A stretch of 64,000 bases of DNA, from NCBI GenBank assembly GCA_913056455.1, contig CAJXMJ010000002.1, positions 62,001 through 126,000 of the forward strand, in the 5' to 3' direction. The stretch comes from an uncultured Fodinibius sp. (lineage in GTDB: Bacteria > Bacteroidota > Rhodothermia > Balneolales > Balneolaceae). Below, piece by piece: positions 16,118-25,350 of this stretch (position 1 is its first letter; each line of letters begins with the position of its first letter). Both the position numbers and the translations under genes were made by a program. The notes beneath the pieces were generated by a model. That model was not told where the DNA came from. It made no database searches and saw only the letters and a program-made list of their open reading frames with translations.

Positions 16118-18066
16118 TAAAATGCCTGCCCTATACTAAAATGAATACCTATACGGTTCCATGCATTACCGTAATTCGTGCCTTGGTATATATCCAAATC
16201 CTGATCAGTAGGATTCAGTTTGTATCCAATATCGACCCTTACCGGCCCCAATGGTGATTGATAACGAAGTCCGCCCCCTATCCCAAACTGCAGGGGACGT
16301 CGAGGAACACGAGCAAAGGTTTCCCAGATTTGTCCACCATCTAAAAAGGCGGCCATCCCCAGTCCATTAATCAAAAATTCCAGTTCCTGACGTATCTCTA
16401 CATTAAATCCAAACATGGCCCTACCCCCAACAGGAACGTACTCACTGAATCCGGTACTGTCGACTCGTACCCTTTTCGGCCCCAATTCGTGGCGATACCA
16501 CCCTCGTACCGAATTGGTTCCGCCCAGGTAAAATCGGATGTTACTGGGCAACGAATCTGAAGAAGTATGGAAAAGACCACCTCCCTGCACTCGCGTTGCC
16601 AGCATGGTTGAACTCGAAAGCCTCGTGAAGCGACGGACATCTGCAGACAATTTTTGAAAGTTAAATGAGGCAAACCCAAAAAATCCGGAAGATTCAAGAT
16701 AGGGCTGTATAACCCATCCTTCCTGCTGTCGACCATACCCCTGACTATAATAACCGGTTAATTGTAATGAAGACAAATCGTACTCTAACGTTGTATCCGG
16801 CAAACTAATATCTCTCTGCCTGGAAAGCTCCTGGTTTTTCGTAAACTCATAGGTGGCTGAGGCCGTTAACTTTCGGCTGTACTGATAAATAAAACTATTG
16901 GTTATACCTGCACGCAATAATTCGTAATTGCTCTCCAGCAGATGTTGACCAAATGGGGATATGATAAAACTGCTTTTGGTATTGTACACATACGGAAATT
17001 GATACCCTATATTTATGTACTGCTCAATAAAAGATCCTCTTGCCGTTATACTAAAACGGTGACCTCGATGGGCTACATTCCGATGAGTCCAACTGGCTTG
17101 CCCCCGCAGCTTATCCTCTGTCCCAAATCCTGCTAATAACTCAACCGAACGTTGTTCATTTTCGCGAATCCGCATTAACAAATTTAAGGTAGAATCTTGT
17201 GGCTGATCGGGAATACTTATCGTTGCAAATCGAAACAAATGATGGTTAAAAAGCTCTTGCTGTGCCTCCTGCAGCTTTTCAAGACTATATTGTTCGCCTC
17301 GTTGTAATGATGCCTCGCGCAGCACATAATTTTTACCAATGGTTTCAATACCTTCAACTTCTACCGAATCAATATACGTTCGGGGACCTAAATTTGTCTG
17401 TATAGAAATATCAGCCGAAAGGGCCGAAGAATCTATAACTGCATCAATATTAACATCGCCATAGGCATATCCCATATTTTTAATCATATCTGAAAATCGC
17501 CCAACCACCTCAGGTTCCTTTATCATCTCATACCGATTCCCTTCCTGGTAGTGGTGCTGGCTTTGCACCCGTGCAAATGCAGCGCTTTCCCAGACCTGCT
17601 GCACATTTTTATCTGCTCCCTTAATTTCATATTCAACATCCTGTATTCGAACAGGAGTGTTTTCCTCTATTATAAAAAATACTTCTTTTTTCCACTCTTT
17701 ATTCTTTGTTTCAATACGATATGCTACCTCAACATTTATAAATCCTCTCCGTTTATAATAATTGCGGATACGGATTACATCTCGCTTAACGTCTTTTTCA
17801 TTTAACTCAAAACCCGTCTTATCCCAGAATTTTAGTTTCTCTCCAATTCCCGGAGCTTCTGTAGCAATCTGGTTTTTCAAAACCATTCCTGAATATGTGG
17901 TATTGCCTTCAAAGGAGACATTCCACACCTGAGGAACTTTCTCGGCATCATCAGATATATCTTGAGCTGCAACTGAGATGACACCTGAAAATATCACCAA
18001 TATAACCGAAACTATATATTTCAACAGGACAGGTAGCCGCACGCAGATCTTTTTGAGGATTGACAA
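16117..18066 (-). CDS. tamA: TamA/BamA-family outer-membrane beta-barrel protein (Omp85)
   Basis: A 649-residue outer-membrane protein. A signal peptide covers about 1-34. POTRA-like domains follow from about 45 to 315 (repeated patterns such as IDSVEVEGIETIGKNYVLREA). The D15/Omp85 barrel occupies about 320-649, with the VRGW-type motif NSVRGWYRHELGP and a GPVRVDIGYKLN strand near the end. The last residue is Phe (HFSIGQAF), matching the beta-signal of outer-membrane proteins. The start is TTG at 18066 because no ATG gives an intact signal peptide. The gene overlaps tamB by one base. Genuine BamA is usually longer with five POTRA domains, so TamA is preferred. The product probably inserts or transports outer-membrane components with TamB. 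Confidence 0.88.
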   Translation of the reverse strand: MSILKKICVRLPVLLKYIVSVILVIFSGVISVAAQDISDDAEKVPQVWNVSFEGNTTYSGMVLKNQIATEAPGIGEKLKFWDKTGFELNEKDVKRDVIRIRNYYKRRGFINVEVAYRIETKNKEWKKEVFFIIEENTPVRIQDVEYEIKGADKNVQQVWESAAFARVQSQHHYQEGNRYEMIKEPEVVGRFSDMIKNMGYAYGDVNIDAVIDSSALSADISIQTNLGPRTYIDSVEVEGIETIGKNYVLREASLQRGEQYSLEKLQEAQQELFNHHLFRFATISIPDQPQDSTLNLLMRIRENEQRSVELLAGFGTEDKLRGQASWTHRNVAHRGHRFSITARGSFIEQYINIGYQFPYVYNTKSSFIISPFGQHLLESNYELLRAGITNSFIYQYSRKLTASATYEFTKNQELSRQRDISLPDTTLEYDLSSLQLTGYYSQGYGRQQEGWVIQPYLESSGFFGFASFNFQKLSADVRRFTRLSSSTMLATRVQGGGLFHTSSDSLPSNIRFYLGGTNSVRGWYRHELGPKRVRVDSTGFSEYVPVGGRAMFGFNVEIRQELEFLINGLGMAAFLDGGQIWETFARVPRRPLQFGIGGGLRYQSPLGPVRVDIGYKLNPTDQDLDIYQGTNYGNAWNRIGIHFSIGQAF

Positions 18067-18225
18067 AGTATGTTTGAAGATATGATCAAAAAAAGCTAAT
18101 CAATAATAAAATTCATCAAACGATTAGCAAATATTTTTTGATCGCCCTAAAAACAAATCATGATTTTAAGTAATTTGAATAGTACTTTCGACTTCTGCAT
18201 GAAAGACAATAATAACCTGTTTGCC

Positions 18226-19491
18226 ATGGCTAATTGCATGTACAAAGTTTTATCGATCCCTGTTTTCCTTCTTTTATTACTCTTTGGGGGATGTTCTACC
18301 TCCGAGGAATTTTCTGGTTATCCCTATGATCCAGAAGGAGTTACCGAAACTTCTGACAAAGAAACAAATCCTCATTATACAAGAGTCATAGGGGTTAATG
18401 ACGGTAAAATATGGGTTAGTAATGATTTCCCCGGTGCCCGAATGAGCGACTTCTATCAGGTCAACGATTCCCTATACCGAGTTACCATCAACCCGGAACG
18501 CGATGCCATCAATAACAGCCCCTGGTATGCGTTTCAGATCTGGAGCACCCAACCGGATACTATCAAACTACAGCTGGATTATGAACATGGCCAACACAGG
18601 TACATTCCGAAACTAAGTGACGACAGTCGGCATTGGCAGCGTATTGACAGCACCAACTATTCCGCCGATACTACGCGGGGTACTGCGACCCTCACACTCA
18701 GTCTCGAACGTAAACCGCTTTGGGTATCTGCACAGGAACTATTAACCCAAAAAAATTATACCAGCTGGACCGACTCACTGGCTAAAAAACCGTTTGTTTC
18801 ACACGATACGGTGGGATTTTCTCACAACGATCGCCCAATCGTAAAGCTCCATATTTCTGAAACAAATCCCAAGCAATCGCGCGGTGTCATGATTATTACG
18901 GGACGGTTGCACCCCCCTGAAGTTCCTGGCGCAATTGGTACAAAAATTTTTATAAACGAACTTACCTCTGATACTGCCCTCGCTCGTGATTTTAGAAATA
19001 ATTTTGAAGTCTGGGCATATCCCTTTGCCAATCCCGATGGCGTACAGCAAGGCCATTGGCGCTATAATGCTCGTGGGGTAGATCTCAATCGGGACTGGGA
19101 GCATTTCAATCAGCCCGAAACACGGGCCATCCGCAATGATCTACTTACTCTAAAAGGTGACAGCCTGCGCAAAGTCTATTACGGCATTGATTTCCACTCT
19201 ACGGATGAAAATATCTTTTATCCCATTAATCGTGAGGAAGAAACTTTTCCCGACGATTTTACTTACCAGTGGATCGACTCCCTAAAAAAGGAGTATCCCG
19301 ACTATCCCATCGAAGTTGAACCCTTTCCACCGAATTCTCCCATTACCAAAAATTGGATTTTCCACACCTTCGGCGCCGATGCCGTAACGTATGAAATTAG
19401 TGATACTGCTCCTCGTGATAGCATGAAAGCAGTAACCCGCGAAAGTGCTCGCATAATAATGCAACAACTACTTGATGAAATTAGCAACTAA
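18226..19491 (+). CDS. M14-family zinc carboxypeptidase, probable lipoprotein
   Basis: A 421-residue lipoprotein from the chosen start. The signal peptide ends in LFGGC with the lipidated Cys at residue 23, so it is anchored in the envelope. An N-terminal beta-sandwich domain of about 150 residues precedes the peptidase domain. Zinc ligands lie in RLHPPE (H229 and E232). The substrate-binding motif is NPDGVQQGHWRYNARG and DLNRDW, the third metal His is in IDFHST, and the catalytic Glu is probably in TYEIS. This order fits the cytosolic-carboxypeptidase-like/M14 group with an N-terminal domain. The ATG at 18238 is an alternative start, and an upstream in-frame ATG at 18160 would add 22 residues before the signal peptide. 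It is divergent from tamA with a 93- to 160-base gap holding no clear promoter motif. Confidence 0.87.
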   Translation: MANCMYKVLSIPVFLLLLLFGGCSTSEEFSGYPYDPEGVTETSDKETNPHYTRVIGVNDGKIWVSNDFPGARMSDFYQVNDSLYRVTINPERDAINNSPWYAFQIWSTQPDTIKLQLDYEHGQHRYIPKLSDDSRHWQRIDSTNYSADTTRGTATLTLSLERKPLWVSAQELLTQKNYTSWTDSLAKKPFVSHDTVGFSHNDRPIVKLHISETNPKQSRGVMIITGRLHPPEVPGAIGTKIFINELTSDTALARDFRNNFEVWAYPFANPDGVQQGHWRYNARGVDLNRDWEHFNQPETRAIRNDLLTLKGDSLRKVYYGIDFHSTDENIFYPINREEETFPDDFTYQWIDSLKKEYPDYPIEVEPFPPNSPITKNWIFHTFGADAVTYEISDTAPRDSMKAVTRESARIIMQQLLDEISN

Positions 19492-19635
19492 CATTTAAAA
19501 GCATATCATCCAAAAAATAGGCGCGTCTATTAATACCTCATTATTCATGATTTCTTTATCTTCGATTGCTATAATCGGCATTGTTAAATTACAGGGATTC
19601 TAATCCCTTAAAACCAACCGAGCTTTTATAAACCG

Positions 19636-20547
19636 ATGGCACATTCGCACGACCACGGACATCATCACGGTAAGGACCAAACCGAGGGACGTCTGTGGAT
19701 TTCCATTATTCTCAATTTTATTATCACTGCTGCAGAATTTATTGGCGGAATGATATCCGGCAGTCTGGCTCTACTCTCTGATGCACTCCACAATCTAAAC
19801 GATACCACTTCGCTTGGTATCAGCCTGGTGGCAAGAAAAATTTCCAAGAAAGAGGCCAACCGCGACAAAACATTTGGCTATAAGCGCGCTGAAATCATCG
19901 GTGCTTTCATCAACCTCATCACCCTTGTCATTATCGCCCTCTTTCTGATCAAAGAAGGGGTTGAGAGATTTTACAATCCCCAACCCATCGACGGCATGGT
20001 GATGTTCATTGTGGCTATCATTGGGTTGCTGGGCAATGTGATAACTGCCATTCTGCTGTACCGTGATTCCACCGAGAACTTAAACCTCCGCAGCGCCTAT
20101 ATCCATATTCTGTCGGATGCCTTTTCATCGGTGGGAGTTATTATCGCAGGTATATTAATCCTTTGGTATGAGGTATATATCATCGATACTATTCTTACCC
20201 TCATTATTGCCGGATACATTCTCTGGCACAGCTACTACATGCTGCGACAAACCATCAATATTTTGATGGAAAGCACCCCGGCCGATATCTATATTCCGAA
20301 CGTACAGCAAGCCATGACCGAAGTAAACGGCGTACTTGATATCCATCACCTGCACGTTTGGCGACTCGACGAAAAAAATATACTCTTAGAAAGTCACGTT
20401 GTGATAGATGAGGAAAATATGGGTCAGATGGAATCCATAAAATCAGCTCTCAAAAATTTACTAAGCACCGATTTTGATATTCATCACTCTACCCTCGAAT
20501 TCGAGTTTGAACCCTGCGAAGAACATCACGAAAGTCCCTGCAACTAA
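19636..20547 (+). CDS. Cation diffusion facilitator (CDF), zinc-type exporter
   Basis: A 303-residue inner-membrane antiporter that exports zinc or similar divalent metals in exchange for protons. The N-terminus is a histidine-rich strip (HSHDHGHHHGKD). Six membrane helices follow from about residue 20 to 210. The transport-site motifs are H52-x3-D56 in SDALHNLND (helix 2) and H157-x3-D161 in HILSDAFSSVG (helix 5). This HxxxD pair is typical of zinc-transporting members. The C-terminal cytoplasmic domain (about 212-303) contains HHLHVW and ends with a further His/Cys cluster (PCEEHHESPCN). It is the first gene of a run with SCO1, PCuAC and crcB, spaced only 11 bases from SCO1, so the group is probably an operon for metal and ion homeostasis. 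Confidence 0.95.
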   Translation: MAHSHDHGHHHGKDQTEGRLWISIILNFIITAAEFIGGMISGSLALLSDALHNLNDTTSLGISLVARKISKKEANRDKTFGYKRAEIIGAFINLITLVIIALFLIKEGVERFYNPQPIDGMVMFIVAIIGLLGNVITAILLYRDSTENLNLRSAYIHILSDAFSSVGVIIAGILILWYEVYIIDTILTLIIAGYILWHSYYMLRQTINILMESTPADIYIPNVQQAMTEVNGVLDIHHLHVWRLDEKNILLESHVVIDEENMGQMESIKSALKNLLSTDFDIHHSTLEFEFEPCEEHHESPCN

Positions 20548-20558
20548 ATTGATTAACT

Positions 20559-21146
20559 ATGAATTCTACCCTCAAGTCGTTACTGGTTTCACTTCTCCTC
20601 GTAGCAACATTTACAGCTTGTGGACCTGATGCGCTCTATGACCTCAGTGAAGACACGTTTCAACTCCGAGACTCCGACAGTACACTGGTCAACTTTCCAG
20701 CTGACTTCAAGGGAGATGTCTCGCTCATAACGTTTATTTACACCAACTGCCCTGATGTATGTCCTGCGATCACAGCCAATATGACCAATATACAGCGCAA
20801 ACTCGACGACACTACTGGCATCAATTTTATCGAAATCTCTTTCGATCCTGAACGCGATTCTCCTTCTGTCCTTAAAGAATACCGGGATTTGTATGGTCTC
20901 AATGAGCAATTCACCATGCTTACCAGTCACCCAAATGACAGTGATTTACTGCTCGACAAGCTCGATATTGTCGCCGAAAAAACCATCATAGACTCCCTCG
21001 GCTACGACAGCACCAACTACGCCATGCGCCACTCCAATACTCTTTACCTGATGGGCCGCCAAGGCTACATCCGTGCCGAATATCCGGCACACCGCGTCAC
21101 TTCCGAACACGTTAAAGACGATATAAACTACCTCCGATCAGAATGA
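20559..21146 (+). CDS. SCO1/SenC/PrrC-family copper-binding lipoprotein
   Basis: A 195-residue thioredoxin-fold protein that delivers copper to, or keeps reduced, the CuA site of cytochrome c oxidase. The signal peptide ends in FTAC, giving a lipidated C21 in the envelope. The copper ligands are complete: C64 and C68 in TNCPDVCP, and H158 in MRHSNTLYL. The gene lies 11 bases after the CDF exporter and overlaps the PCuAC gene by four bases (ATGA). SCO1 next to PCuAC is the classic pair for CuA assembly. The oxidase genes are not in this window. Confidence 0.95.
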   Translation: MNSTLKSLLVSLLLVATFTACGPDALYDLSEDTFQLRDSDSTLVNFPADFKGDVSLITFIYTNCPDVCPAITANMTNIQRKLDDTTGINFIEISFDPERDSPSVLKEYRDLYGLNEQFTMLTSHPNDSDLLLDKLDIVAEKTIIDSLGYDSTNYAMRHSNTLYLMGRQGYIRAEYPAHRVTSEHVKDDINYLRSE

Positions 21147-21625
21147 AACCTATACAACACCTATTGCTTATTTTACTATCCGTCTGCTTCCTGCTTTTAG
21201 GATGTGGTTCTGAATCGAATTCTTCTAATGAGTCCGACACTACTAACAAAGTCGTTCTCGGAAAAGTTACCCTCGACAACGCCTGGGCACGTCCCGGCTC
21301 ACAACAGGGGAAAAGCGCTGCATACCTACGCATCTCCAACGGTACCGCATCTACCGATACCCTTCTATCATTCAGCAGTGATGCCGCCGAGAGTGTAGAG
21401 CTACACGAATCCATCAAACATGACGACGGCACTACCAGCATGCAACCCGCAGGACAGCAAGTTATTCCATCCACTGAAAAACTCCAGCTCCAGCCCGGTG
21501 GTATGCACCTTATGCTCATCAACTTGAAAAAGGACATAACCGTTGGTGACTCACTGCGAATTTCCCTGGATTTTGCTCGCGTCGGCACGCTTACAGCTAC
21601 TGTCCCTGTACAAATACAGCAGTAA
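21143..21625 (+). CDS. PCuAC-type periplasmic copper chaperone, lipoprotein
   Basis: A 160-residue copper(I) chaperone of the PCu(A)C (DUF461) family. The signal peptide ends in LLGC (lipidated C21). The copper-binding set H-x11-M-x21-H-x-M is complete: H88 (VELHES), M100 (TTSMQP), and H122 and M124 (GGMHLML). The AWARPGSQQGKSAAYL stretch is the family's typical N-terminal motif. ATGA overlap with SCO1 shows translational coupling. The expected role is to pass copper to SCO1 or directly to the CuA centre of cytochrome oxidase. Confidence 0.95.
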   Translation: MKPIQHLLLILLSVCFLLLGCGSESNSSNESDTTNKVVLGKVTLDNAWARPGSQQGKSAAYLRISNGTASTDTLLSFSSDAAESVELHESIKHDDGTTSMQPAGQQVIPSTEKLQLQPGGMHLMLINLKKDITVGDSLRISLDFARVGTLTATVPVQIQQ

Positions 21626-21643
21626 TCCGTTAGAATACTTCAC

Positions 21644-22012
21644 ATGTTACAATCTATAATAGCAGTCGGCGTAGGCGGTTTTTTCGGTAGCATTCTTCGC
21701 TATCTCATCAGCCATTATATAAATATCAGTACCCACTCTACTTTCCCATTTGGCACTCTTACAGTAAATGTTGTTGGCTCATTATTGATTGGAATTATTA
21801 TCGCCGCCACACTCGAAGGAGATCTCACCAAATCCATGCGGCTGCTTTTTGCAACCGGATTTTGCGGTGGCTTTACGACGTTCTCTTCGTTCTCTTATGA
21901 ATTCTTTTCTCTGCTGCAGCATGAACAAACCGGGTATGCCTTTTTATATGCTACTGCCAGCTTTGTTTTAGGATTAGCTTTTGTCTGGCTCGGTTTTCTT
22001 CTCATCAAATAA
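21644..22012 (+). CDS. crcB: Fluoride ion channel CrcB/Fluc
   Basis: A 122-residue four-helix membrane protein that forms dual-topology dimers and exports fluoride. The family motifs are GGFFGSILRYLIS at the N-terminus, GTLTVNVVGSLLIG in helix 2 and GFCGGFTTFSSFSYE in helix 3, including the TTFS fluoride-track residues. Length and spacing are normal. It follows the PCuAC gene by 18 bases in the same direction, so it may be read through from the metal operon. No fluoride riboswitch is visible between them. Confidence 0.96.
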   Translation: MLQSIIAVGVGGFFGSILRYLISHYINISTHSTFPFGTLTVNVVGSLLIGIIIAATLEGDLTKSMRLLFATGFCGGFTTFSSFSYEFFSLLQHEQTGYAFLYATASFVLGLAFVWLGFLLIK

Positions 22013-22038
22013 AAAAGGACGGGATTTCATCCCGCCCT
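22011..22038 (-). terminator. Terminator for the PafA-like phosphatase gene, at the crcB end
   Basis: AGGACGGGAT (22016-22025), TTC, ATCCCGCCCT (22029-22038) pair with one A-C mismatch. The T-run lies on the minus strand (AAAAAA at 22011-22016), so it mainly serves the minus-strand gene. Confidence 0.8.
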
Positions 22039-22085
22039 GAAAACAATCCTAAAACCGATCACTCTTGGATATTAGAAGTATCCTA

Positions 22086-23735
22086 TCATTCCTCAAACTG
22101 CAGAATATTTGCCTCTGAACCACTTGGAAGTGAGATATTCAGCATGTTCGAAATGGTCGGGGCAATCTGTGGGATCGCTGTTTTCCTACTGGTTTCTCCC
22201 TCCGGCACATTCCATCCGTAAAAAAGGAGGGGCACGTGCGTGTCATAGTTATACGGTGACCCGTGAGAAGTTCCCGTCGGATAATCCGAATCCAGCCAGC
22301 CTGATTTCAGCTGAATAAACACATCTCCCGAACGATCATAAAGAAATCCGCGCTGATACATCGCCTCTTGTCCACTGCTATAGCGTTCATACTGGTAATT
22401 ATATGCCGTATTCGTTGATTTGACCCCCTGAAACTGCAGCAGAAAATCAGCTGCTTTTTGCTGAACCACCTTTAGCGAAAGCCCATTCTCATCGACTAAA
22501 TTACGATCTAAATATACCTGCTGATTCGTATAGTCCTCGATCCATTCTTCATTACCAAACTCCGTCTTTAAAAATTCTTCGAGTTCATCCACAGCTTTGT
22601 CACTATCGAAATAACCGCCAGGCAGGTTTTTATCGATCAACTCCTGGGGCACATCTACCACGCCGTGGTCGGAAGTCAGCATTACCAAATAATTTCCTTT
22701 TCCCACTTGTTGATCAAGATAATCGAGTAAACCTGCAATATTGCGGTCGAGTCGCAGATAAGTATCCTGAAGTTCAACAGAGTGCGGGCCATACATATGC
22801 CCCACGTAGTCGGTAGAGGAAAAGCTGACACTCAGAAAATCAGTAACATCCCCGGATCCCAAATCCTCACCTTCTATAGCAGACTTAGCCAACTCTGCAA
22901 TTAGCGTATTACCAAAGGGAGTTGAACTAATAATTCCGTATTCATCACCGCGGTTTGCCCTTAAATTATGGGGAAAAACTGGAGCATCTTCATTCTCAAA
23001 CGTTCCTTCATAAGGCCTGTTATCGGCACTGCTCTCGGTATATTGATCCATGGGCAAGAGCGTCTCCCAAGTGCGACTTGCAAAATCTTTGGCCAACTCT
23101 CTGTCATTAAAATCTCGTAGCCATTCCGGAAGCTCAGAAACATACCAGGAACTGCTTACAAAATTACCGGTTTCTCCTTCATACCAATAAGCAGCATCTC
23201 CAAGATGACCCGCCGGAAGCACTGCTCCACGGTCTTTGATTGAAACAGCAATCACTTTACTCTCAGGACTTGCAGATTTTAGCTCATCGGTAACGGTAGT
23301 ACTCGACAAATTGCGAGGCGACATTTTCCCCGCGTCACTGTCAGTACCGATTGGTGAAACCGTGGAATCAGAAACAACATACATACTCCGATCGATATTA
23401 CGATCGTACCAGGCATTTCCAACAATACCGTTTACAGATGGAGTTGCACCCGTATAAACCGAAGCATGTCCCGGCCCCGTATAGGTTGGGAAATAATTAA
23501 AGTGGTTGTTGTTAAAACTAAATCCCTGCTCGACTAACCGTTTAAAGCCATCCTCTTCAAATTTATCCCAATACAGTGGAATATAATCGTAGCGCAGCTG
23601 ATCGACCACAATTCCAACCACCAGCTTGGGATTATCAGCTGCAGATTCAGGGTTAGGAGTTTCTTGGGCCCATCCTGTTGAAATAAACATCAACAACATG
23701 AGAAAAATACTACAAATGGTTTTAGTCAATTTCAT
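22086..23735 (-). CDS. PafA-like alkaline phosphatase (type I phosphodiesterase/nucleotide pyrophosphatase fold)
   Basis: A 549-residue exported two-zinc phosphatase. The signal peptide covers 1-24 from the chosen start, ending in GWAQ. The nucleophile is the Thr in FPTYTGPGHAS, unlike the Ser of PhoA. A Lys and Arg pair lies in SIKDRGAVLPAGH, as in PafA, where these residues contact the phosphate. Metal ligands lie in VVDQLR, SFSSTDYVGHMYGP and LTSDHGV. The start at 23735 is preferred over the in-frame ATG at 23759 because AGG precedes it by six bases and it yields a compact signal peptide. PafA enzymes in this phylum release phosphate from many phosphomonoesters without needing phosphate starvation. 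The gene is convergent with crcB. Confidence 0.9.
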   Translation of the reverse strand: MKLTKTICSIFLMLLMFISTGWAQETPNPESAADNPKLVVGIVVDQLRYDYIPLYWDKFEEDGFKRLVEQGFSFNNNHFNYFPTYTGPGHASVYTGATPSVNGIVGNAWYDRNIDRSMYVVSDSTVSPIGTDSDAGKMSPRNLSSTTVTDELKSASPESKVIAVSIKDRGAVLPAGHLGDAAYWYEGETGNFVSSSWYVSELPEWLRDFNDRELAKDFASRTWETLLPMDQYTESSADNRPYEGTFENEDAPVFPHNLRANRGDEYGIISSTPFGNTLIAELAKSAIEGEDLGSGDVTDFLSVSFSSTDYVGHMYGPHSVELQDTYLRLDRNIAGLLDYLDQQVGKGNYLVMLTSDHGVVDVPQELIDKNLPGGYFDSDKAVDELEEFLKTEFGNEEWIEDYTNQQVYLDRNLVDENGLSLKVVQQKAADFLLQFQGVKSTNTAYNYQYERYSSGQEAMYQRGFLYDRSGDVFIQLKSGWLDSDYPTGTSHGSPYNYDTHVPLLFYGWNVPEGETSRKTAIPQIAPTISNMLNISLPSGSEANILQFEE

Positions 23736-23939
23736 AAGTCGCCTGTTTTTGAATTTCATTATCTGAGGCCAAAAAGTAACTTCTTTTTTGTAATTATCGA
23801 ATTATGATTCTGTAAAATAATTTAGGCCTGCTAGTGTTAGCATATACTATGATAATAGCATCGGCCAATAGATAATGAATAGTTTTTTTAATACTTTAAT
23901 AGCTGCTACTTTTTCAGAAACCAAATAACAAACTGCCAA

Positions 23940-24326
23940 GTGATTAATGCCATAAAGCATATTTTCTTTTTCGCGCTCATTCTTGCGTTAGGTAGTGTTA
24001 TATCCCAGCAAAATGTTGCTCAATTGGGTAATATTGGCAGTTCTGAATCAAGCTCAAAAACGTTTTGTCAACAGCTTACCAACGGAAGTATTTCTCAACC
24101 TTCCCCAGAAGTTGATCCCCTTTATCAACATGCGTCTAAATCGAATGCCGATGACGCACAGCCCAAAACCATTACGAGCTGTAATTTATTAATGAATCTC
24201 CTTCCGGCAGAAAGTGATTTTTCTCTCAACCCCGGAGAACAGCATCTAAACATCGGCTTCTATAACACCGTACTTTCCTCTCAAATATTTGTATTTCAAG
24301 AGCCTGACCCTCCTCGGCTCGGTTGA
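23940..24326 (+). CDS. Small exported protein of unknown function
   Basis: A 128-residue protein with a hydrophobic N-terminus (about residues 8-22) that looks like a signal peptide. I do not recognise a family. It contains two cysteines (TFCQQL and TSCNLL), Ser- and Asn-rich low-complexity sequence, and a proline-rich end (FQEPDPPRLG). The start is GTG at 23940; there is no in-frame ATG, no Shine-Dalgarno sequence, and the region upstream is AT-rich. It lies 117 bases before the DoxX gene in the same direction and could be the first gene of that redox cluster. Its coding status rests on the uninterrupted frame, signal peptide and position, so it is less certain than its neighbours. Confidence 0.55.
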   Translation: MINAIKHIFFFALILALGSVISQQNVAQLGNIGSSESSSKTFCQQLTNGSISQPSPEVDPLYQHASKSNADDAQPKTITSCNLLMNLLPAESDFSLNPGEQHLNIGFYNTVLSSQIFVFQEPDPPRLG

Positions 24327-24443
24327 TATATATCCGATCTGATTTTTTCTCTCAGGTCGAACTATTCTTTTATATCAGTAGCACCATTCGATATACCTAC
24401 TATGGTTCGCTATCTGATCATTTATTAACTCAACCAAATTGAA

Positions 24444-24896
24444 ATGCAGAATTATATCCAACTTTCTGAAAAGAAGGCCGAAGGTATCTTTAGAATTATG
24501 CTTAGCCTGATTTTTATCGTAGCGGGTGGAAACCACCTGTTTGCAACCTCTGCCGTATCCGGCAGGCTTCAAAACTCAGAACTAGGAGCCTGGCTAACCA
24601 CCTATTTTCCTGCTGAGCTGCTGGTATTGTTAGCAGGTATCGGCTTGATGGTAGGAGGACTTTCGCTTCTACTGGGATTCAATACCCGGCTGGCAGCATT
24701 ATCACTATTTCTCATTATCATCCCTATTACCATAGTTATACAACTGCAAGGGCTTCATACTTTAGGACCACTTTTAAAAAATATTGGCTTGATGGGTGGA
24801 CTCATCCATTTTATGGCTAACGGCAGTGCTCATTATTCAGTAGATCATTATCTGGCTAACAGACAACTTGAATACGAAAAAAAATTTAGATTATGA
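24444..24896 (+). CDS. DoxX-family membrane protein
   Basis: A 150-residue inner-membrane protein with four hydrophobic helices (about residues 12-35, 55-78, 82-102 and 105-125), matching the DoxX/SURF4-like fold. The sequence FRIMLSLIFIVAGGNHLFAT at the N-terminus is the family's typical opening. DoxX proteins occur with thiosulfate and thiol oxidation systems and in envelope redox modules, but the molecular activity is unsettled. It overlaps the DsrE-like gene by four bases (ATGA) and precedes two TlpA-like thioredoxins, which supports a redox role at the membrane. Confidence 0.85.
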   Translation: MQNYIQLSEKKAEGIFRIMLSLIFIVAGGNHLFATSAVSGRLQNSELGAWLTTYFPAELLVLLAGIGLMVGGLSLLLGFNTRLAALSLFLIIIPITIVIQLQGLHTLGPLLKNIGLMGGLIHFMANGSAHYSVDHYLANRQLEYEKKFRL

Positions 24897-25339
24897 AAAC
24901 TTATAAACTACTTTTTCTTACTCTTTTTCTATTTGCAGGAACTTTTATTTCAACGCAAGCACAACCATCTACAAGCGAAAATAAAACATCAGCAATACAA
25001 TCCAATGAACAAAGCAATAACTATGCACTTCTTGTCCGTAACTACAATCATCTAAGAGCGGCCGTTAAAACCGTTGAAATGATGACAGAAGATGACCCAA
25101 ATGCTGTTAATAAGTTTGAGGTAGTCATCTGCGGCAAAAAAATAAGGAATATTAACAAGCATAAATCACTTATTAATGAAGCCCAACAAAAAGGCATAAC
25201 GTTGACAGCTTGTGGAATGTCCATGAATAACTTCTCGATGGATAAAGAAGAGCTGCCTGCAGGTGTAGGCGTTGAATCCAATGGACTTATCCGCATCTTT
25301 AAATTGCAGGAAAAAGGATATAAAACGATTACTCTTTAA
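24893..25339 (+). CDS. Exported DsrE/DsrF-like protein
   Basis: A 148-residue protein with a signal peptide (1-23, ending in TQAQ) and a DsrE-like fold from about residue 42. Cytoplasmic DsrE proteins carry sulfur as a persulfide on a conserved Cys. Here candidates are C80 (VVICGKK) and C107 (LTACGMSM); the latter is in the usual sulfur-carrier position. The exported location is unlike TusD/DsrE and resembles the secreted DsrE-like proteins that accompany DoxX and thioredoxins. It is coupled to doxX through ATGA and precedes a small anchored protein by 11 bases. A role in periplasmic sulfur or thiol transfer is inferred. Confidence 0.82.
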   Translation: MKTYKLLFLTLFLFAGTFISTQAQPSTSENKTSAIQSNEQSNNYALLVRNYNHLRAAVKTVEMMTEDDPNAVNKFEVVICGKKIRNINKHKSLINEAQQKGITLTACGMSMNNFSMDKEELPAGVGVESNGLIRIFKLQEKGYKTITL

Positions 25340-25350
25340 ACTGATAACAG

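Noticed and set aside
21626-21643. Fluoride riboswitch before crcB
   Set aside because: The gap to the PCuAC gene is only 18 bases, too short for the aptamer.
21743-21765. TTGGCACTCTTACAG inside crcB as a promoter
   Set aside because: It has no GC at the correct spacing and lies within a coding region.
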